64,000 nt of DNA from Paraburkholderia domus (lineage in GTDB: Bacteria; Pseudomonadota; Gammaproteobacteria; Burkholderiales; Burkholderiaceae). Below the pieces are notes generated by a model. That model saw nothing but the letters and a program-made list of their open reading frames with translations. It searched no databases and was not told the DNA's origin. Position 1 is the stretch's first letter. Each line of letters starts with the position of its first letter. This document shows, piece after piece, positions 1 to 8,369 of the stretch. Location: the NCBI RefSeq assembly GCF_905220705.1, contig NZ_CAJNAT010000002.1, forward strand, positions 1 to 64,000, read 5' to 3'. A program made the position numbers and the translations under genes.

Positions 1-149
1 TGAGAGGCGACCCGCCGACCGGCCGTGGATAACTCCTGGACATCAGTTCATGGCGTCCACAAAACGGGGAGTTCGCGAAAGGCCTTGACAACTTCCTGCT
101 CATAGAAGGGGACTTGCACCCCCTAGCTGTTGCGCATGCTCGGCGCACC

Positions 150-180
150 AAAAAAAAGCCCGTATCGCAAGGATACGGGC
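150..180 (-). terminator. Rho-independent terminator, minus strand
   Basis: Nine-base stem GCCCGTATC/GATACGGGC with a five-base loop. On the minus strand it is followed by eight T residues. It lies about 215 bases downstream of the small secreted-protein gene on the same strand and could end that transcript. The rest of 1-394 shows no convincing gene. Confidence 0.75.
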
Positions 181-394
181 GTACCGGAATTACTACTGCC
201 ACGCTGTGCTAATGGCGTTGAATCAGACTGACGCGGCGCCGGGTGGTTCCCCGAACGTTCAATTCGTCATGCAGCGCATTGCCTTGCAGCTACCGTAGGC
301 GCTCTACCTGTAGCCGACAACCGCAGCGGTCCCACTACACACGACTGGCACGATTTGACAGCACTCGGCGGTTCATGATCGCGGCGACGCATGC

Positions 395-649
395 CTAGCG
401 GTTGCGTGCGGGATCCTCGCGCGGCGGTTCCGGCCGCGCGCGTACATTGCTCGCGATATCGCCGCGCAAGTCGCCTCGCGGCACGGGCGGCGTGAAATCG
501 CGGCTGCGTGTTTCATTTTGCTGCCAGGCTTCGGCGGTGGCCGTGTGATCCGGCCGCCAGTTCCTGCCTTGTGGGCGCTGCTGTGCGAGCGCCGGTGCGG
601 CCATTGATGAAACGACAATGCCGCACAGAAGCAGTGACATTGGTTTCAT
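395..649 (-). CDS. Small secreted protein of unknown function (84 aa)
   Basis: I do not recognise a family. The N-terminus (MKPMSLLLCGIVVSSMAAPALAQ) is a clear Sec signal peptide with an Ala-x-Ala cleavage site near residue 22. The mature part is about 60 residues, polar and rich in Arg, Pro and Asp, with no cysteine, so a small periplasmic or secreted protein is likely. The start is backed by a GGGAG Shine-Dalgarno about seven bases upstream of the ATG. A strong minus-strand terminator lies downstream at 150-180. No neighbour suggests a role. Confidence 0.6.
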   Translation of the reverse strand: MKPMSLLLCGIVVSSMAAPALAQQRPQGRNWRPDHTATAEAWQQNETRSRDFTPPVPRGDLRGDIASNVRARPEPPREDPARNR

Positions 650-956
650 GCTGAGCTCCCGTCAAGCCGATCGACTCAAGGCCTGTTTGCATACACATAC
701 GGTATGCCGAGTAACGAAAGCACGCTGTAAGCAATAGTAAATGGATGTTTCACCGGCAACTATCGAGCCGCTGCGGGCAGCTGAAGCGAGTTGATAGGAA
801 GATCGGTGAAGCGGGAAGGGACGACTGTGCTGGGCGCGCCGAGGAGCGGTGCCCATTGCAGGTCGGTCGGGCGTCGACATACGACGCACGGCGGGCGCCC
901 GGAGGCCCGGATAAACGCCGGGCGCCCGCAGGCGCCCGGAGGCAAAGCAATTCGCG
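650..956. other. Intergenic region with clustered GGCGCCCG motifs
   Basis: I find no credible gene here; the open frames crossing it have no family resemblance. At 891-943 the GC-rich octamer GGCGCCCG and its palindromic core recur three times. Because they lie just downstream of the minus-strand DUF4096 gene, they could fold into hairpins in its 3' region, but there is no T-run. Confidence 0.3.
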
Positions 957-1358
957 TCAGGCCATCTTGACCGGCGCGCGCCACGATTCCGGATTGGTCC
1001 AGAATGCGCCACGCAGGCGGTCGCGGCTCGGCGGTGCCGGCGGTTTCGCTGCGGTCGCGCCAATGCGCCCGCGCAGCGAAATTTCACGGCCGCTCGTGCC
1101 GAGTCGCTTAACTATTTCGGCGAGCGTACCATCGGCTTGCCATTCGTCGAAGCGACGGCGGCAAGTCGGCGGCGACGGATAGCGGCCCGGCAGTTTCGAC
1201 CAGCCTTCACCCGTCGACAGCACCCAAAGCACAGCGTTGACAACCGCGCGTGCTTCCACGCGTGGCCGACCGCGCCGTTCGCTCCGTGCTGGCTCCGCAC
1301 AGAACAACGCCTCGACCAGCGCCCACTCGTTGTCTCTCAAATCGTCGAACAGCATCAT
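957..1358 (-). CDS. DUF4096-only IS5-type transposase-like protein (133 aa)
   Basis: Residues 1-85 match the N-terminal DUF4096 helix-turn-helix region of IS5/IS4-family transposases: an L-x-D-x-E-W-A-L motif near residue 7, a G-R-P block, the A-V-V-N-A-V-L-W-V-L helix and the Y-P-S-P-P-T-C-R-R-R-F-D-E-W segment. The protein then diverges into about 45 Arg/Pro-rich residues and stops before any DDE catalytic domain. No terminal inverted repeats or second frame completing the transposase are visible. A GAGGTG ribosome-binding site five bases before the ATG pair suggests that it is translated. It may be a relic or a domesticated DNA-binding protein. A paralogue lies at 29417-29872. Confidence 0.6.
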   Translation of the reverse strand: MMLFDDLRDNEWALVEALFCAEPARSERRGRPRVEARAVVNAVLWVLSTGEGWSKLPGRYPSPPTCRRRFDEWQADGTLAEIVKRLGTSGREISLRGRIGATAAKPPAPPSRDRLRGAFWTNPESWRAPVKMA

Positions 1359-1673
1359 GTTTCACCTCAGCGAAGCTAACTCCGGTGCGCTGCCCCGCGC
1401 CGCGCACTCTCCATGCACTCGATAGGCGAGTGCCAAGGGGGGTCGGGCTTGCCACGAGCTGCTATTCAGTCAGAAGTCATGGCGCCGACCCTGTGTGCAT
1501 GTAAATGCAGGAAGTGTGCCAAGTTAAGTCCAACCACCTGAAAGCCCTGTGACAGCGGGCCAGCGCGGGCGCTAGCTAGGGGCGTATAAGAATCCAAAAA
1601 ACCCATCTCGCAAATCGGGACAATCACCAATCTTGTGCAATCAAGCCCGACCAGCGTGCGTTTGCGCCTTATT
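1359..1673. other. Intergenic region without recognised gene
   Basis: This stretch separates the minus-strand DUF4096 gene from the plus-strand LysR regulator, so it should carry divergent promoters. I see no supported coding sequence, tRNA or terminator in it. Confidence 0.35.
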
Positions 1674-1730
1674 GCTGCATTGCAGCGAGATCACTAAACA
1701 CGGCTGTGGTGCGGCATTTCGCCATACAAT
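1674..1730 (+). promoter_or_regulatory. Candidate LysR operator and promoter
   Basis: A perfect 13-base palindrome GCTGCATTGCAGC (1674-1686) sits in a T-N11-A-like context. It lies about 57 bases before the expected start of transcription from a TACAAT -10 element (1725-1730). The matching -35 is poor, as expected for an activator-dependent promoter. The position fits autoregulation by the LysR gene that begins at 1765. This is inference from pattern and spacing only. Confidence 0.35.
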
Positions 1731-1764
1731 GCGCATCAAATGGAGTTATTGATGAGGTTGGTAA

Positions 1765-2667
1765 ATGAATGTGACGCTGCGTCAGCTAAGGGTTTTCATT
1801 GAGGTCGCCCGCTTGCAGAGCTTCAGCCGGGCCGGCGATGAGATCGGCCTGACGCAATCGGCGGTCAGCCGCTGCGTACGCGAGCTGGAGGGGGAGATCG
1901 GTCTGAAGTTGATCGACCGCACTACGCGCGAGGTGCAGCTAACGGATGTCGGCGGCAATCTGGTATCGAGCGTGTCGCGCCTGCTGACGGATCTGGATGA
2001 CGCGTTGCGCGAGATCCGCGAAATCGGCGAGCAGCGCCGCGGACGCGTGGTGGTGGCCGCGAGCCCGACGGTCGCCTGCCGGTTGATGCCCGGCGTGGTG
2101 GCGTCGTGCGGGCGCCAGTTTCCCTACATCACATTGGGTTTGCGCGACGACGTGCAAAGCGACGTGGTGCGCAAGGTGAAGTCGGGCGAGGTCGATTTCG
2201 GCGTGATCATCGGACCGTTTTCCGCCGACGACCTGTGGAGCGAATCGCTGATGACGGATTCGTTTTGCGTCGTGTCGCGCGATGACCACCCCTTGGCGGC
2301 GCAGGAGCGGGTGGCATGGACGGACCTCGAGGGTCAGCAGCTTGTCATGCTCGATTACGCATCAGGCAGCCGGCCGATCATCGACGCCGTGATGCAGGAG
2401 TACGGCGTGAGCGCCACCGTGGTGCAGGAGTTGGGGCATTCCGCGACCGTTTTTGGGCTGGTCGAGGCGGGTGTCGGTGTGAGCGTGCTGCCATGGCTGG
2501 CGCTGCCGCTGCCGGCGGGCGCCTCGCTGGTGGCGCGGCCGCTTGTGCCGCGTGCCGAGCGCACGGTTGAACTGGTGCGGCGGCGCGACCGCTCGCTGTC
2601 GCCGGCGGCGGAGGCGGTATGGGGCCTGATTCGTCAATTGCCGGCGCGGGCTGAGGATTTGAGCTGA
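1765..2667 (+). CDS. LysR-family transcriptional regulator (300 aa)
   Basis: The protein has the typical LysR length and layout. The winged helix-turn-helix is at residues 3-62 (MNVTLRQLRVFIEVARLQSF..., with S-Q-S/T-Q-S-A-V-S-R and the L-x-D-R-T-T-R-E-V-x-L-T turn), followed by a linker helix and a periplasmic-binding-protein-like effector domain from about residue 90. A GAGG ribosome-binding site precedes the ATG. It stands 131 bases upstream of a co-directional aminotransferase gene, so that enzyme is a plausible target, although most LysR proteins control divergent genes. The effector cannot be deduced from sequence. Confidence 0.93.
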   Translation: MNVTLRQLRVFIEVARLQSFSRAGDEIGLTQSAVSRCVRELEGEIGLKLIDRTTREVQLTDVGGNLVSSVSRLLTDLDDALREIREIGEQRRGRVVVAASPTVACRLMPGVVASCGRQFPYITLGLRDDVQSDVVRKVKSGEVDFGVIIGPFSADDLWSESLMTDSFCVVSRDDHPLAAQERVAWTDLEGQQLVMLDYASGSRPIIDAVMQEYGVSATVVQELGHSATVFGLVEAGVGVSVLPWLALPLPAGASLVARPLVPRAERTVELVRRRDRSLSPAAEAVWGLIRQLPARAEDLS

Positions 2668-2798
2668 TGCGTGCACGGGGCACGCGTCGTCACCTCGTGA
2701 CTTCGCCGTCCCAAAAACAGGCGCCGCGCTAAACTGTGGCGCTCCGCCAAGCGTCAGCCTTGACCCATTACCTGTCTATCACCCGTCTGGAAGCCTCG

Positions 2799-4022
2799 AT
2801 GAGCGAATCGGATCTGCCTGTGCCCTCCGTCCCCAACGCGCGCGATGCCGTGCGCGCACTGCGTCCTTCGCAGATCCGTGAAGTCGCGAATGCCGGTTTC
2901 GGCGTCGCAGACGTACTGCCGTTCTGGTTCGGCGAGTCCGACCGGGTGACCCCGGCCTTCATTCGCGACGCCGCGAGCGCCGCGTTGGCCGCCGGCGCCA
3001 CTTTCTACACGCACAACCTCGGCATTGCGCCGCTGCGCGCGGCGCTCGCGGAGTACGTCAGCGAGTTGCATGGGACAACCTCGCCCGATCACATTGCGGT
3101 GACGAGCGCCGGTGTCAACGCGCTGATGCTGGCCGCCCAGCTGGTAGTGGGCGCGGGTGACCGTGTCGTCGCGGTAACGCCGCTGTGGCCGAATCTGGTC
3201 GAGATTCCCAAAATTCTGGGCGCGCATGTGGAAACCGTCGCGCTGGGCTACGGCGAGCGCGGCTGGCAGCTCGATCTCGAGCAGCTGCTGGCGGCGCTGA
3301 CGCCCGGCACGAAGATGCTGCTGATCAATTCGCCGAATAATCCGACCGGCTGGGTGATGAGTCGCGACGAGCAGCGCGCCGTGCTGGCGCATTGTCGTCG
3401 CCACGGTATCTGGATCGTCGCCGATGAAGTCTACGAGCGTCTTTATTATGCGCACGCTGAACCTGGCGCAGGCGACGCCCATTCGCGCACAGCGCCGTCG
3501 TTTCTCGATCTGGCCACGCGCGACGAGCGCGTGATCTGCGTGAATTCGTTTTCCAAGGCGTGGCTGATGACCGGCTGGCGGCTCGGCTGGATCGTCGCGC
3601 CAGCCTCGCTGATGGACGATCTGGGCAAGCTGGTCGAATACAACACGTCGTGCGCGCCGGATTTCGTCCAGCAGGCGGGGATCGCGGCCGTCCAGCAGGG
3701 CGAGCGCTTCACGCAGGAACTGGTGCTCGACCTGAAGGCGTCGCGCGACTATCTGGTGCGGGCGCTGTCCAGCGTGCCGGGTGTCGACGTGAAGGCGCCG
3801 CCCGGGGCGATGTATCTGTTTTTCTCGATGCCGGGTGCGTCGCGCAGTCTCGAGTTATGCAAGGCCTTGGTGCGCGAAGTGGGTCTGGGCGTGGCGCCTG
3901 GCAGCGCTTTTGGCCCGCAAGGCGAGGGCTTCGTGCGCTGGTGCTATGCCTGCGACACGGCGCGGCTCGATGCGGGTGTCGAGCGGCTTAAGCGGTTCCT
4001 GGCGCAACACGGCACGCATTGA
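2799..4022 (+). CDS. Pyridoxal-phosphate-dependent class I/II aminotransferase (407 aa)
   Basis: This is a fold-type I aminotransferase of the aspartate-aminotransferase superfamily, cytoplasmic. The N-P-T-G signature (S-P-N-N-P-T-G-W), the A-D-E-V-Y segment and the PLP lysine in N-S-F-S-K-A-W (K253), followed by T-G-W-R-L-G-W, are all present, as is a C-terminal R-W-C-Y-A motif. I chose ATG 2799 (MSESDLP...) because the extra 21 residues of the longer frame do not look like this family. The substrate is not decidable. It follows a LysR gene and may be controlled by it. Confidence 0.92.
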   Translation: MSESDLPVPSVPNARDAVRALRPSQIREVANAGFGVADVLPFWFGESDRVTPAFIRDAASAALAAGATFYTHNLGIAPLRAALAEYVSELHGTTSPDHIAVTSAGVNALMLAAQLVVGAGDRVVAVTPLWPNLVEIPKILGAHVETVALGYGERGWQLDLEQLLAALTPGTKMLLINSPNNPTGWVMSRDEQRAVLAHCRRHGIWIVADEVYERLYYAHAEPGAGDAHSRTAPSFLDLATRDERVICVNSFSKAWLMTGWRLGWIVAPASLMDDLGKLVEYNTSCAPDFVQQAGIAAVQQGERFTQELVLDLKASRDYLVRALSSVPGVDVKAPPGAMYLFFSMPGASRSLELCKALVREVGLGVAPGSAFGPQGEGFVRWCYACDTARLDAGVERLKRFLAQHGTH

Positions 4023-4372
4023 GCCGCGGCGGAGCGGGCTGCCGGCCCGGTTTGAAGGCCTATTTCGGCCCGATGCCCGTGCATTTCGGCCTACTTTTCC
4101 GCGAAAGCTCGCGGGCGAAGCCAAAGCTAAAGAATGCGCCGGGGATTTCGTCTTTACGCACCGATTGTTTTTGCGTAATATGGCGCTCAGTCACGCGATT
4201 CCTTTCAGGAACATCGCTGCTCCGTCCGGCTGGGTTTGGCTCGATTGCCTGTTTCGCCTCCCCCCGGTGCGTGCTCCCATCAATATGACCGATCAGAATC
4301 GGGCGAGCGCGTCTTCAGTTCCACATCGTCTGTTTGATCCGGTTCTTTGACCACAGGGTCTGACCTAGCTGC
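4023..4372. other. Intergenic region upstream of scpB
   Basis: No gene is supported in these 350 bases. The only element I can point to is the candidate promoter at 4153-4181. Confidence 0.4.
4153..4181 (+). promoter_or_regulatory. Candidate sigma-70 promoter for scpB-rluB
   Basis: TTTACG and TAATAT, each matching four of six consensus bases, are separated by exactly 17 bases. The start of transcription would lie near 4188, about 185 bases before the scpB start codon. Confidence 0.35.
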
Positions 4373-5440
4373 ATGAATACCCAAGAGGCGAAGATCGTCC
4401 TCGAGACTGCCTTGATCTGCGCGCAGGAGCCGTTAAAGCTCGGCGACTTGCGCAAGCTCTTTGCCGACGGCGTGTCGGCAGACACTGTTCGGAATTTGCT
4501 CGAAGACCTCAAGCAGGATTGGTCCGGGCGCGGTGTGGAGTTGGTCGGGCTGGCTTCGGGCTGGCGATTTCAAAGCAAGCCCGCGATGCGTTCGTACCTG
4601 GATCGATTGCATCCTGAGAAGCCGCCGAAATATTCGCGCGCGGTGCTCGAGACGCTCGCGATCATTGCGTACAGGCAACCGGTCACGCGCGGCGATATCG
4701 AAGAGATTCGCGGCGTCACGGTGAACACGCAGGTCGTCAAGCAACTCGAGGATCGCGGCTGGATCGAAGTGATCGGCCATCGTGATGTGCCAGGCCGCCC
4801 GGCGCTGTACGCGACCACGCGGCAATTTCTCGACGACCTCGGTTTGAAGGCGCTCGACGAATTGCCGCCGCTCGCCGATCCGTCGGCGCAGTTGAACGCG
4901 GATCTGCTCGGTCAGCATGCGATCGAATTTTCCGAGATCGAGGCCGCACAGGCGTTGGCGCCGGGCGAAGAGGCCCCGCTCGAAGAGCAGGCGGACTCCG
5001 CCCTAGGCGAGACAGCGGGAACGGAAATCGCCGGCGAACACGCCGAAGAGCACCAGGTACCGGTCGATCAGGTGCCGCAGGCGGAGTCGACCGAAGCAAA
5101 CGAGGCAGCTGAACCTGCCGAGGCACTACATGGCGCGACGGATATCGCGCCCGCACCCGAGTCGCAACAGGATGCTGTAGCCACTGCTGGGCAAGAATAT
5201 GCCGAATCGGCAAACGTTGAGCCGCAGGCCGGCGCCGCCGAGCCTGCACTGAATCACGATCCGGTCTCCCAGACCGATCTGGCAATACCCGCGCACGACT
5301 CGGGCGTACTCCGCGATACGGAGCACGCCGCCGAGCCGAACCCGACCACGGCGGCGCACGGCGATCCTGAGGATCGTCGCGATGCGGCGCAGGACGCAGG
5401 CATTCTGACCGACGACGAACCTGAGTCGCGCAGCGCCTGA
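4373..5440 (+). CDS. scpB: Segregation and condensation protein ScpB with long acidic tail (355 aa)
   Basis: ScpB is the kleisin-associated subunit of the SMC-ScpA-ScpB condensin complex that organises and segregates the chromosome. The two winged-helix domains occupy about residues 1-180, with the conserved stretches [27 protein letters not shown] and V-N-T-Q-V-V-K-Q-L. From about residue 185 to the end lies a low-complexity tail of some 170 residues, rich in Glu, Ala, Asp and Pro; the folded core alone corresponds to the usual size of the family. scpA is not next to it. rluB follows after 64 bases, the classical scpB-rluB pairing. Confidence 0.93.
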   Translation: MNTQEAKIVLETALICAQEPLKLGDLRKLFADGVSADTVRNLLEDLKQDWSGRGVELVGLASGWRFQSKPAMRSYLDRLHPEKPPKYSRAVLETLAIIAYRQPVTRGDIEEIRGVTVNTQVVKQLEDRGWIEVIGHRDVPGRPALYATTRQFLDDLGLKALDELPPLADPSAQLNADLLGQHAIEFSEIEAAQALAPGEEAPLEEQADSALGETAGTEIAGEHAEEHQVPVDQVPQAESTEANEAAEPAEALHGATDIAPAPESQQDAVATAGQEYAESANVEPQAGAAEPALNHDPVSQTDLAIPAHDSGVLRDTEHAAEPNPTTAAHGDPEDRRDAAQDAGILTDDEPESRSA

Positions 5441-5504
5441 CGTAACCGAACTTTTTTTGCCGCGCCCGCAATGGGCGCGCGCGACCTGACATTTTGAGGT
5501 TGTT

Positions 5505-7388
5505 TTGACACATACCCACGACACCGATTCGTCCGAATCCGAGCGCGCCGTGCCGTCGGCGCGCGCCGACGAAGCGCGCACCACGCAAGCATCGGCAGGC
5601 GAGGGCGAGCGCCCGGCGCAGACCACGGAAGCAGACGGTGAAGACCGTCCGCGTCGCGGCCTGCGTCGCGGACCGCGCAGCCTGATCGCGCGCCGCCGCG
5701 CCGGAGCGAAGACGAAGGGCGCCGAAGGTGCGCCCGCGCAAGGAGCGCCGGTCGTCACTGAAGCGCCGCCGGACGGCGAGGTGGTTGCGCAGGTGCGCAT
5801 GCCGCGCAAGGATGCCGGCGCCAAGGGCCCGCGCCGCAATGCGGGTGGCGCGAAGCGCGAGGGTGGTCAACGCGAAGGCGGACCTCGCGAAGGTCAGCGT
5901 GAAGGCGGTCGCGGTGAGCGTCAGCCGCGCGAAGGTGGTCAGCGTCAGAATCGCCGGGGCAGCGAAGCACCGGTGGCAGCCGCGACTGAAGCGAGCCCGG
6001 ACGATCTGTTCTCGTACGTCACCTCGCCCGCATTCGATGCGGACAACAGCGCCACCGGCGGCGTGCGCGCCCCGATGCTGCGCCGTGGCAAGCCGGCCGC
6101 GCCCAAGCGTGTACTCGCCGCGGACGACGACGCACCGAAGCTGCACAAAGTGCTGGCCGAAGCCGGCATGGGCTCGCGCCGCGACATGGAAGAATTGATC
6201 GTCGCCGGCCGCGTGTCGGTGAACGGCGAGCCTGCCCACATCGGCCAGCGCATCATGCCGACCGACCAGGTTCGCATCAACGGTAAGCCCGTCAAGCGCA
6301 AGCTGGCCAATAAGCCGCCGCGCGTTCTGCTGTATCACAAGCCGACCGGTGAAATCGTCAGCCACGCCGATCCGGAAGGCCGCCCGTCGGTGTTCGACAA
6401 GCTGCCGCCCATGAAGACCGCCAAGTGGCTCGCGGTCGGCCGCCTCGATTTCAACACGGAAGGTCTGCTGATGCTGACCACCTCGGGCGATCTGGCAAAC
6501 CGTTTCATGCATCCGCGTTACAGCGTCGAGCGTGAATATGCGGTGCGCGTGGTCGGCGAGCTGGCTGAAGGCATGCGTCAGAAGCTGTTGCACGGCGTCG
6601 AGCTGGAAGACGGTCCCGCGAATTTCCTGCGCATCCGCGATGGCGGCGGCGAGGGCACCAATCATTGGTATCACGTCGCGCTCGCCGAAGGGCGTAATCG
6701 TGAAGTGCGCCGCATGTTCGAAGCCGCCGGGCTGATGGTCAGCCGCCTGATCCGTACGCGTCACGGCCCGATTTCGTTGCCGAAGGGACTGAAGCGCGGT
6801 CGCTGGGAAGAGCTCGAAGACAATCAGGTGCGCGCGCTGATGGCGTCCGTCGGCCTGAAGGCGCCGTCGGAAGAAAAGGGCGGTCGCAGAGAGGCGCCGG
6901 AGCGTAAGCAGCCGGATCCGATGCAAACGTCGATGGGCTTCATTAGCCGCGAACCGGTGCTGATGTCGCATGGCCGTTTCGACCAGCAGCAGCCGCGCGG
7001 TCAAGGCCGCCGCGGTGCGGCGGGCGGCGGCTTCGGCGGCGGTGCGGGTGGTGGTTTTGGTGGTGGCGCCAGCGGCTACGGCAATCGCGGCGCTGGGCGC
7101 AGCGCAGGTGGTTTCAGCGGCCCGATGGGCGGCGGCGCGCCTGGTCCGCGTGGTGGCCGTGGCGGTGACGTCGACGGCAATCGCGCGCCGTCAGGTGGTG
7201 GCAATCGTGCGGGCGGCGGCGCTCAGCGCGCTGGCGGCCCTGGCGGCAATCCGGGTACGGGCGGGGGCGGTCGCGGGCCGGGCGGCAATCGTGGCGGTAA
7301 CGCCAACCGCGCCGGTGGTGGTAACGCCAACGTGGGCGGTGCGAATCGTGGCGGCGGCGCGCCGCGCGGTCGCACGCGTGGCCGTTAA
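5505..7388 (+). CDS. rluB: 23S rRNA pseudouridine synthase RluB with long low-complexity ends (627 aa)
   Basis: RluB isomerises U2605 (E. coli numbering) of 23S rRNA to pseudouridine. Here an S4 RNA-binding domain lies at about residues 212-250 ([14 protein letters not shown]), followed by the RsuA/RluB catalytic domain with [11 protein letters not shown]; the catalytic Asp is D315. The ends are atypical. An Arg/Gly/Glu-rich extension of about 200 residues precedes the S4 domain, and about 150 residues of Gly/Arg/Asn-rich sequence resembling RGG boxes follow the catalytic domain. The start is TTG at 5505 with GAGGT four bases upstream. It is probably cotranscribed with scpB. Confidence 0.92.
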   Translation: MTHTHDTDSSESERAVPSARADEARTTQASAGEGERPAQTTEADGEDRPRRGLRRGPRSLIARRRAGAKTKGAEGAPAQGAPVVTEAPPDGEVVAQVRMPRKDAGAKGPRRNAGGAKREGGQREGGPREGQREGGRGERQPREGGQRQNRRGSEAPVAAATEASPDDLFSYVTSPAFDADNSATGGVRAPMLRRGKPAAPKRVLAADDDAPKLHKVLAEAGMGSRRDMEELIVAGRVSVNGEPAHIGQRIMPTDQVRINGKPVKRKLANKPPRVLLYHKPTGEIVSHADPEGRPSVFDKLPPMKTAKWLAVGRLDFNTEGLLMLTTSGDLANRFMHPRYSVEREYAVRVVGELAEGMRQKLLHGVELEDGPANFLRIRDGGGEGTNHWYHVALAEGRNREVRRMFEAAGLMVSRLIRTRHGPISLPKGLKRGRWEELEDNQVRALMASVGLKAPSEEKGGRREAPERKQPDPMQTSMGFISREPVLMSHGRFDQQQPRGQGRRGAAGGGFGGGAGGGFGGGASGYGNRGAGRSAGGFSGPMGGGAPGPRGGRGGDVDGNRAPSGGGNRAGGGAQRAGGPGGNPGTGGGGRGPGGNRGGNANRAGGGNANVGGANRGGGAPRGRTRGR

Positions 7389-7408
7389 GCAGCAGGTGAT
7401 GTAAGCAT

Positions 7409-7459
7409 GACGGTTGGGCGGCTGATCGTTTCTCAACGATTTACGCGCCGCCACCGTCA
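7409..7459 (+). other. Nested stem-loop downstream of rluB
   Basis: An outer stem TGACGGT-(TG)-GGCGGC pairs with GCCGCCACCGTCA and encloses an inner hairpin ATCGTT-TCTC-AACGAT. It starts 20 bases after the rluB stop codon. There is no T-run, so it may protect the mRNA 3' end rather than terminate. Confidence 0.5.
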
Positions 7460-7665
7460 GAATCGATCGACGAGCGCCGCGGATTTCATGTAGCGCATAA
7501 AACCGCGGAGTGTGCATAAGTAGGGGCAGAGTTTTCTGGCCCTGCTCGTCCGGCGTGGGTCTGGGCAGGCGCAGGCCGCCTTGCAAAAGGCCCGGAGCGT
7601 CGCCACATCGTTGAAAGATTCCCATGAAATCAAGCGGAAATGCGCTTCGCGCGGCGTTCTGCGGT

Positions 7666-7694
7666 TTGCGTTTGTCCCGAAAAATGGCTACAAT
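7666..7694 (+). promoter_or_regulatory. Candidate promoter of the rimP-nusA-infB operon leader
   Basis: A TACAAT -10 box (7689-7694) has a weak TTGCGT -35 box 17 bases upstream. Transcription would begin near 7701 and run straight into the hairpin-plus-T-run at 7759-7783. Confidence 0.45.
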
Positions 7695-7758
7695 CGCGGA
7701 GTCGCTGGGCGTGCGGCTTTTCATGTGCGGCTCAGGTGCGACCACCGGCAATAAGATG

Positions 7759-7783
7759 ATGGGCGTTTAGCCCATTTTTTTTT
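7759..7783 (+). terminator. Intrinsic terminator or attenuator in the rimP leader
   Basis: Stem ATGGGC/GCCCAT with a GTTTA loop, followed by nine T residues. It lies 128 bases upstream of the rimP start and about 60 bases after the putative start of transcription. It can therefore be either the end of an 80-base small RNA or a transcription attenuator for the operon. Confidence 0.75.
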
Positions 7784-7910
7784 GCCGCTCAGTTCTAAGT
7801 GGTTCGGCATCTCGGGTAGCACGAACGTGCGCCGGCTTGGCGCGCGGCCCGCATTGGTGTTTGCAGACAAACCCGGCAGGTCTCGCCGCGCGAACATCTT
7901 AGAGGGCACT

Positions 7911-8369
7911 GTGCAACTGACGGAACTGATTGAAACCACGGTCGTGGGACTCGGCTACGAGCTCGTCGATCTCGAGCGCACCGGGCGCGGCAGTTTGTGT
8001 ATTTACATCGACCAGCCGGCCGGCATCGCGATCGAAGACTGCGAGAAAGTCACGCGTCAGCTCCAGCACGTTCTGACGGTCGAAAATATCGATTACGAGC
8101 GGCTTGAAGTGTCGTCGCCGGGTCTCGACCGCCCGCTGAAAAAACTGGCGGATTTCGAACGCTTCGCAGGCAGCGAAGTGGTAATCACATTGAAAAAGCC
8201 ATTGGACGGACGGAAATCGTACCGGGGCATTCTGCATGCTCCGCAAGGCGAGACGATCGGTCTGGAATTTGAAGGGAAGGAAGGCGCCGCGATGCTCGAT
8301 TTCACCGTCGCGGATATCGATAAGGCACGCCTCGTTCCGAAAGTTGACTTTAGGAGCCGCAAACAATGA
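7911..8369 (+). CDS. rimP: Ribosome maturation factor RimP (152 aa)
   Basis: RimP assists assembly of the 30S ribosomal subunit. The sequence shows the family features [10 protein letters not shown]-x-I-Y-I-D-Q-P-x-G-I-x-[19 protein letters not shown], and a C-terminal SH3-like domain ending near [10 protein letters not shown] chose the GTG at 7911, preceded by a GAGGG ribosome-binding site; it gives the usual family length, while the longer open frame upstream overlaps the terminator. Its stop codon overlaps the nusA start (ATGA), so the two are translationally coupled. Confidence 0.95.
   Translation: MQLTELIETTVVGLGYELVDLERTGRGSLCIYIDQPAGIAIEDCEKVTRQLQHVLTVENIDYERLEVSSPGLDRPLKKLADFERFAGSEVVITLKKPLDGRKSYRGILHAPQGETIGLEFEGKEGAAMLDFTVADIDKARLVPKVDFRSRKQ

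Noticed and set aside
891..943. CRISPR-like or tandem-repeat array
   Set aside because: Only three short GC-rich octamers without regular spacing or spacers.
957..1358. Complete IS5-family insertion sequence
   Set aside because: No DDE domain, no terminal inverted repeats and no second open frame; the same applies to 29417-29872.
4737..7004. Long minus-strand open frame of 755 codons across scpB and rluB
   Set aside because: Antisense shadow of two well-supported genes; Arg/His-rich composition typical of reverse reading of high-GC coding sequence.
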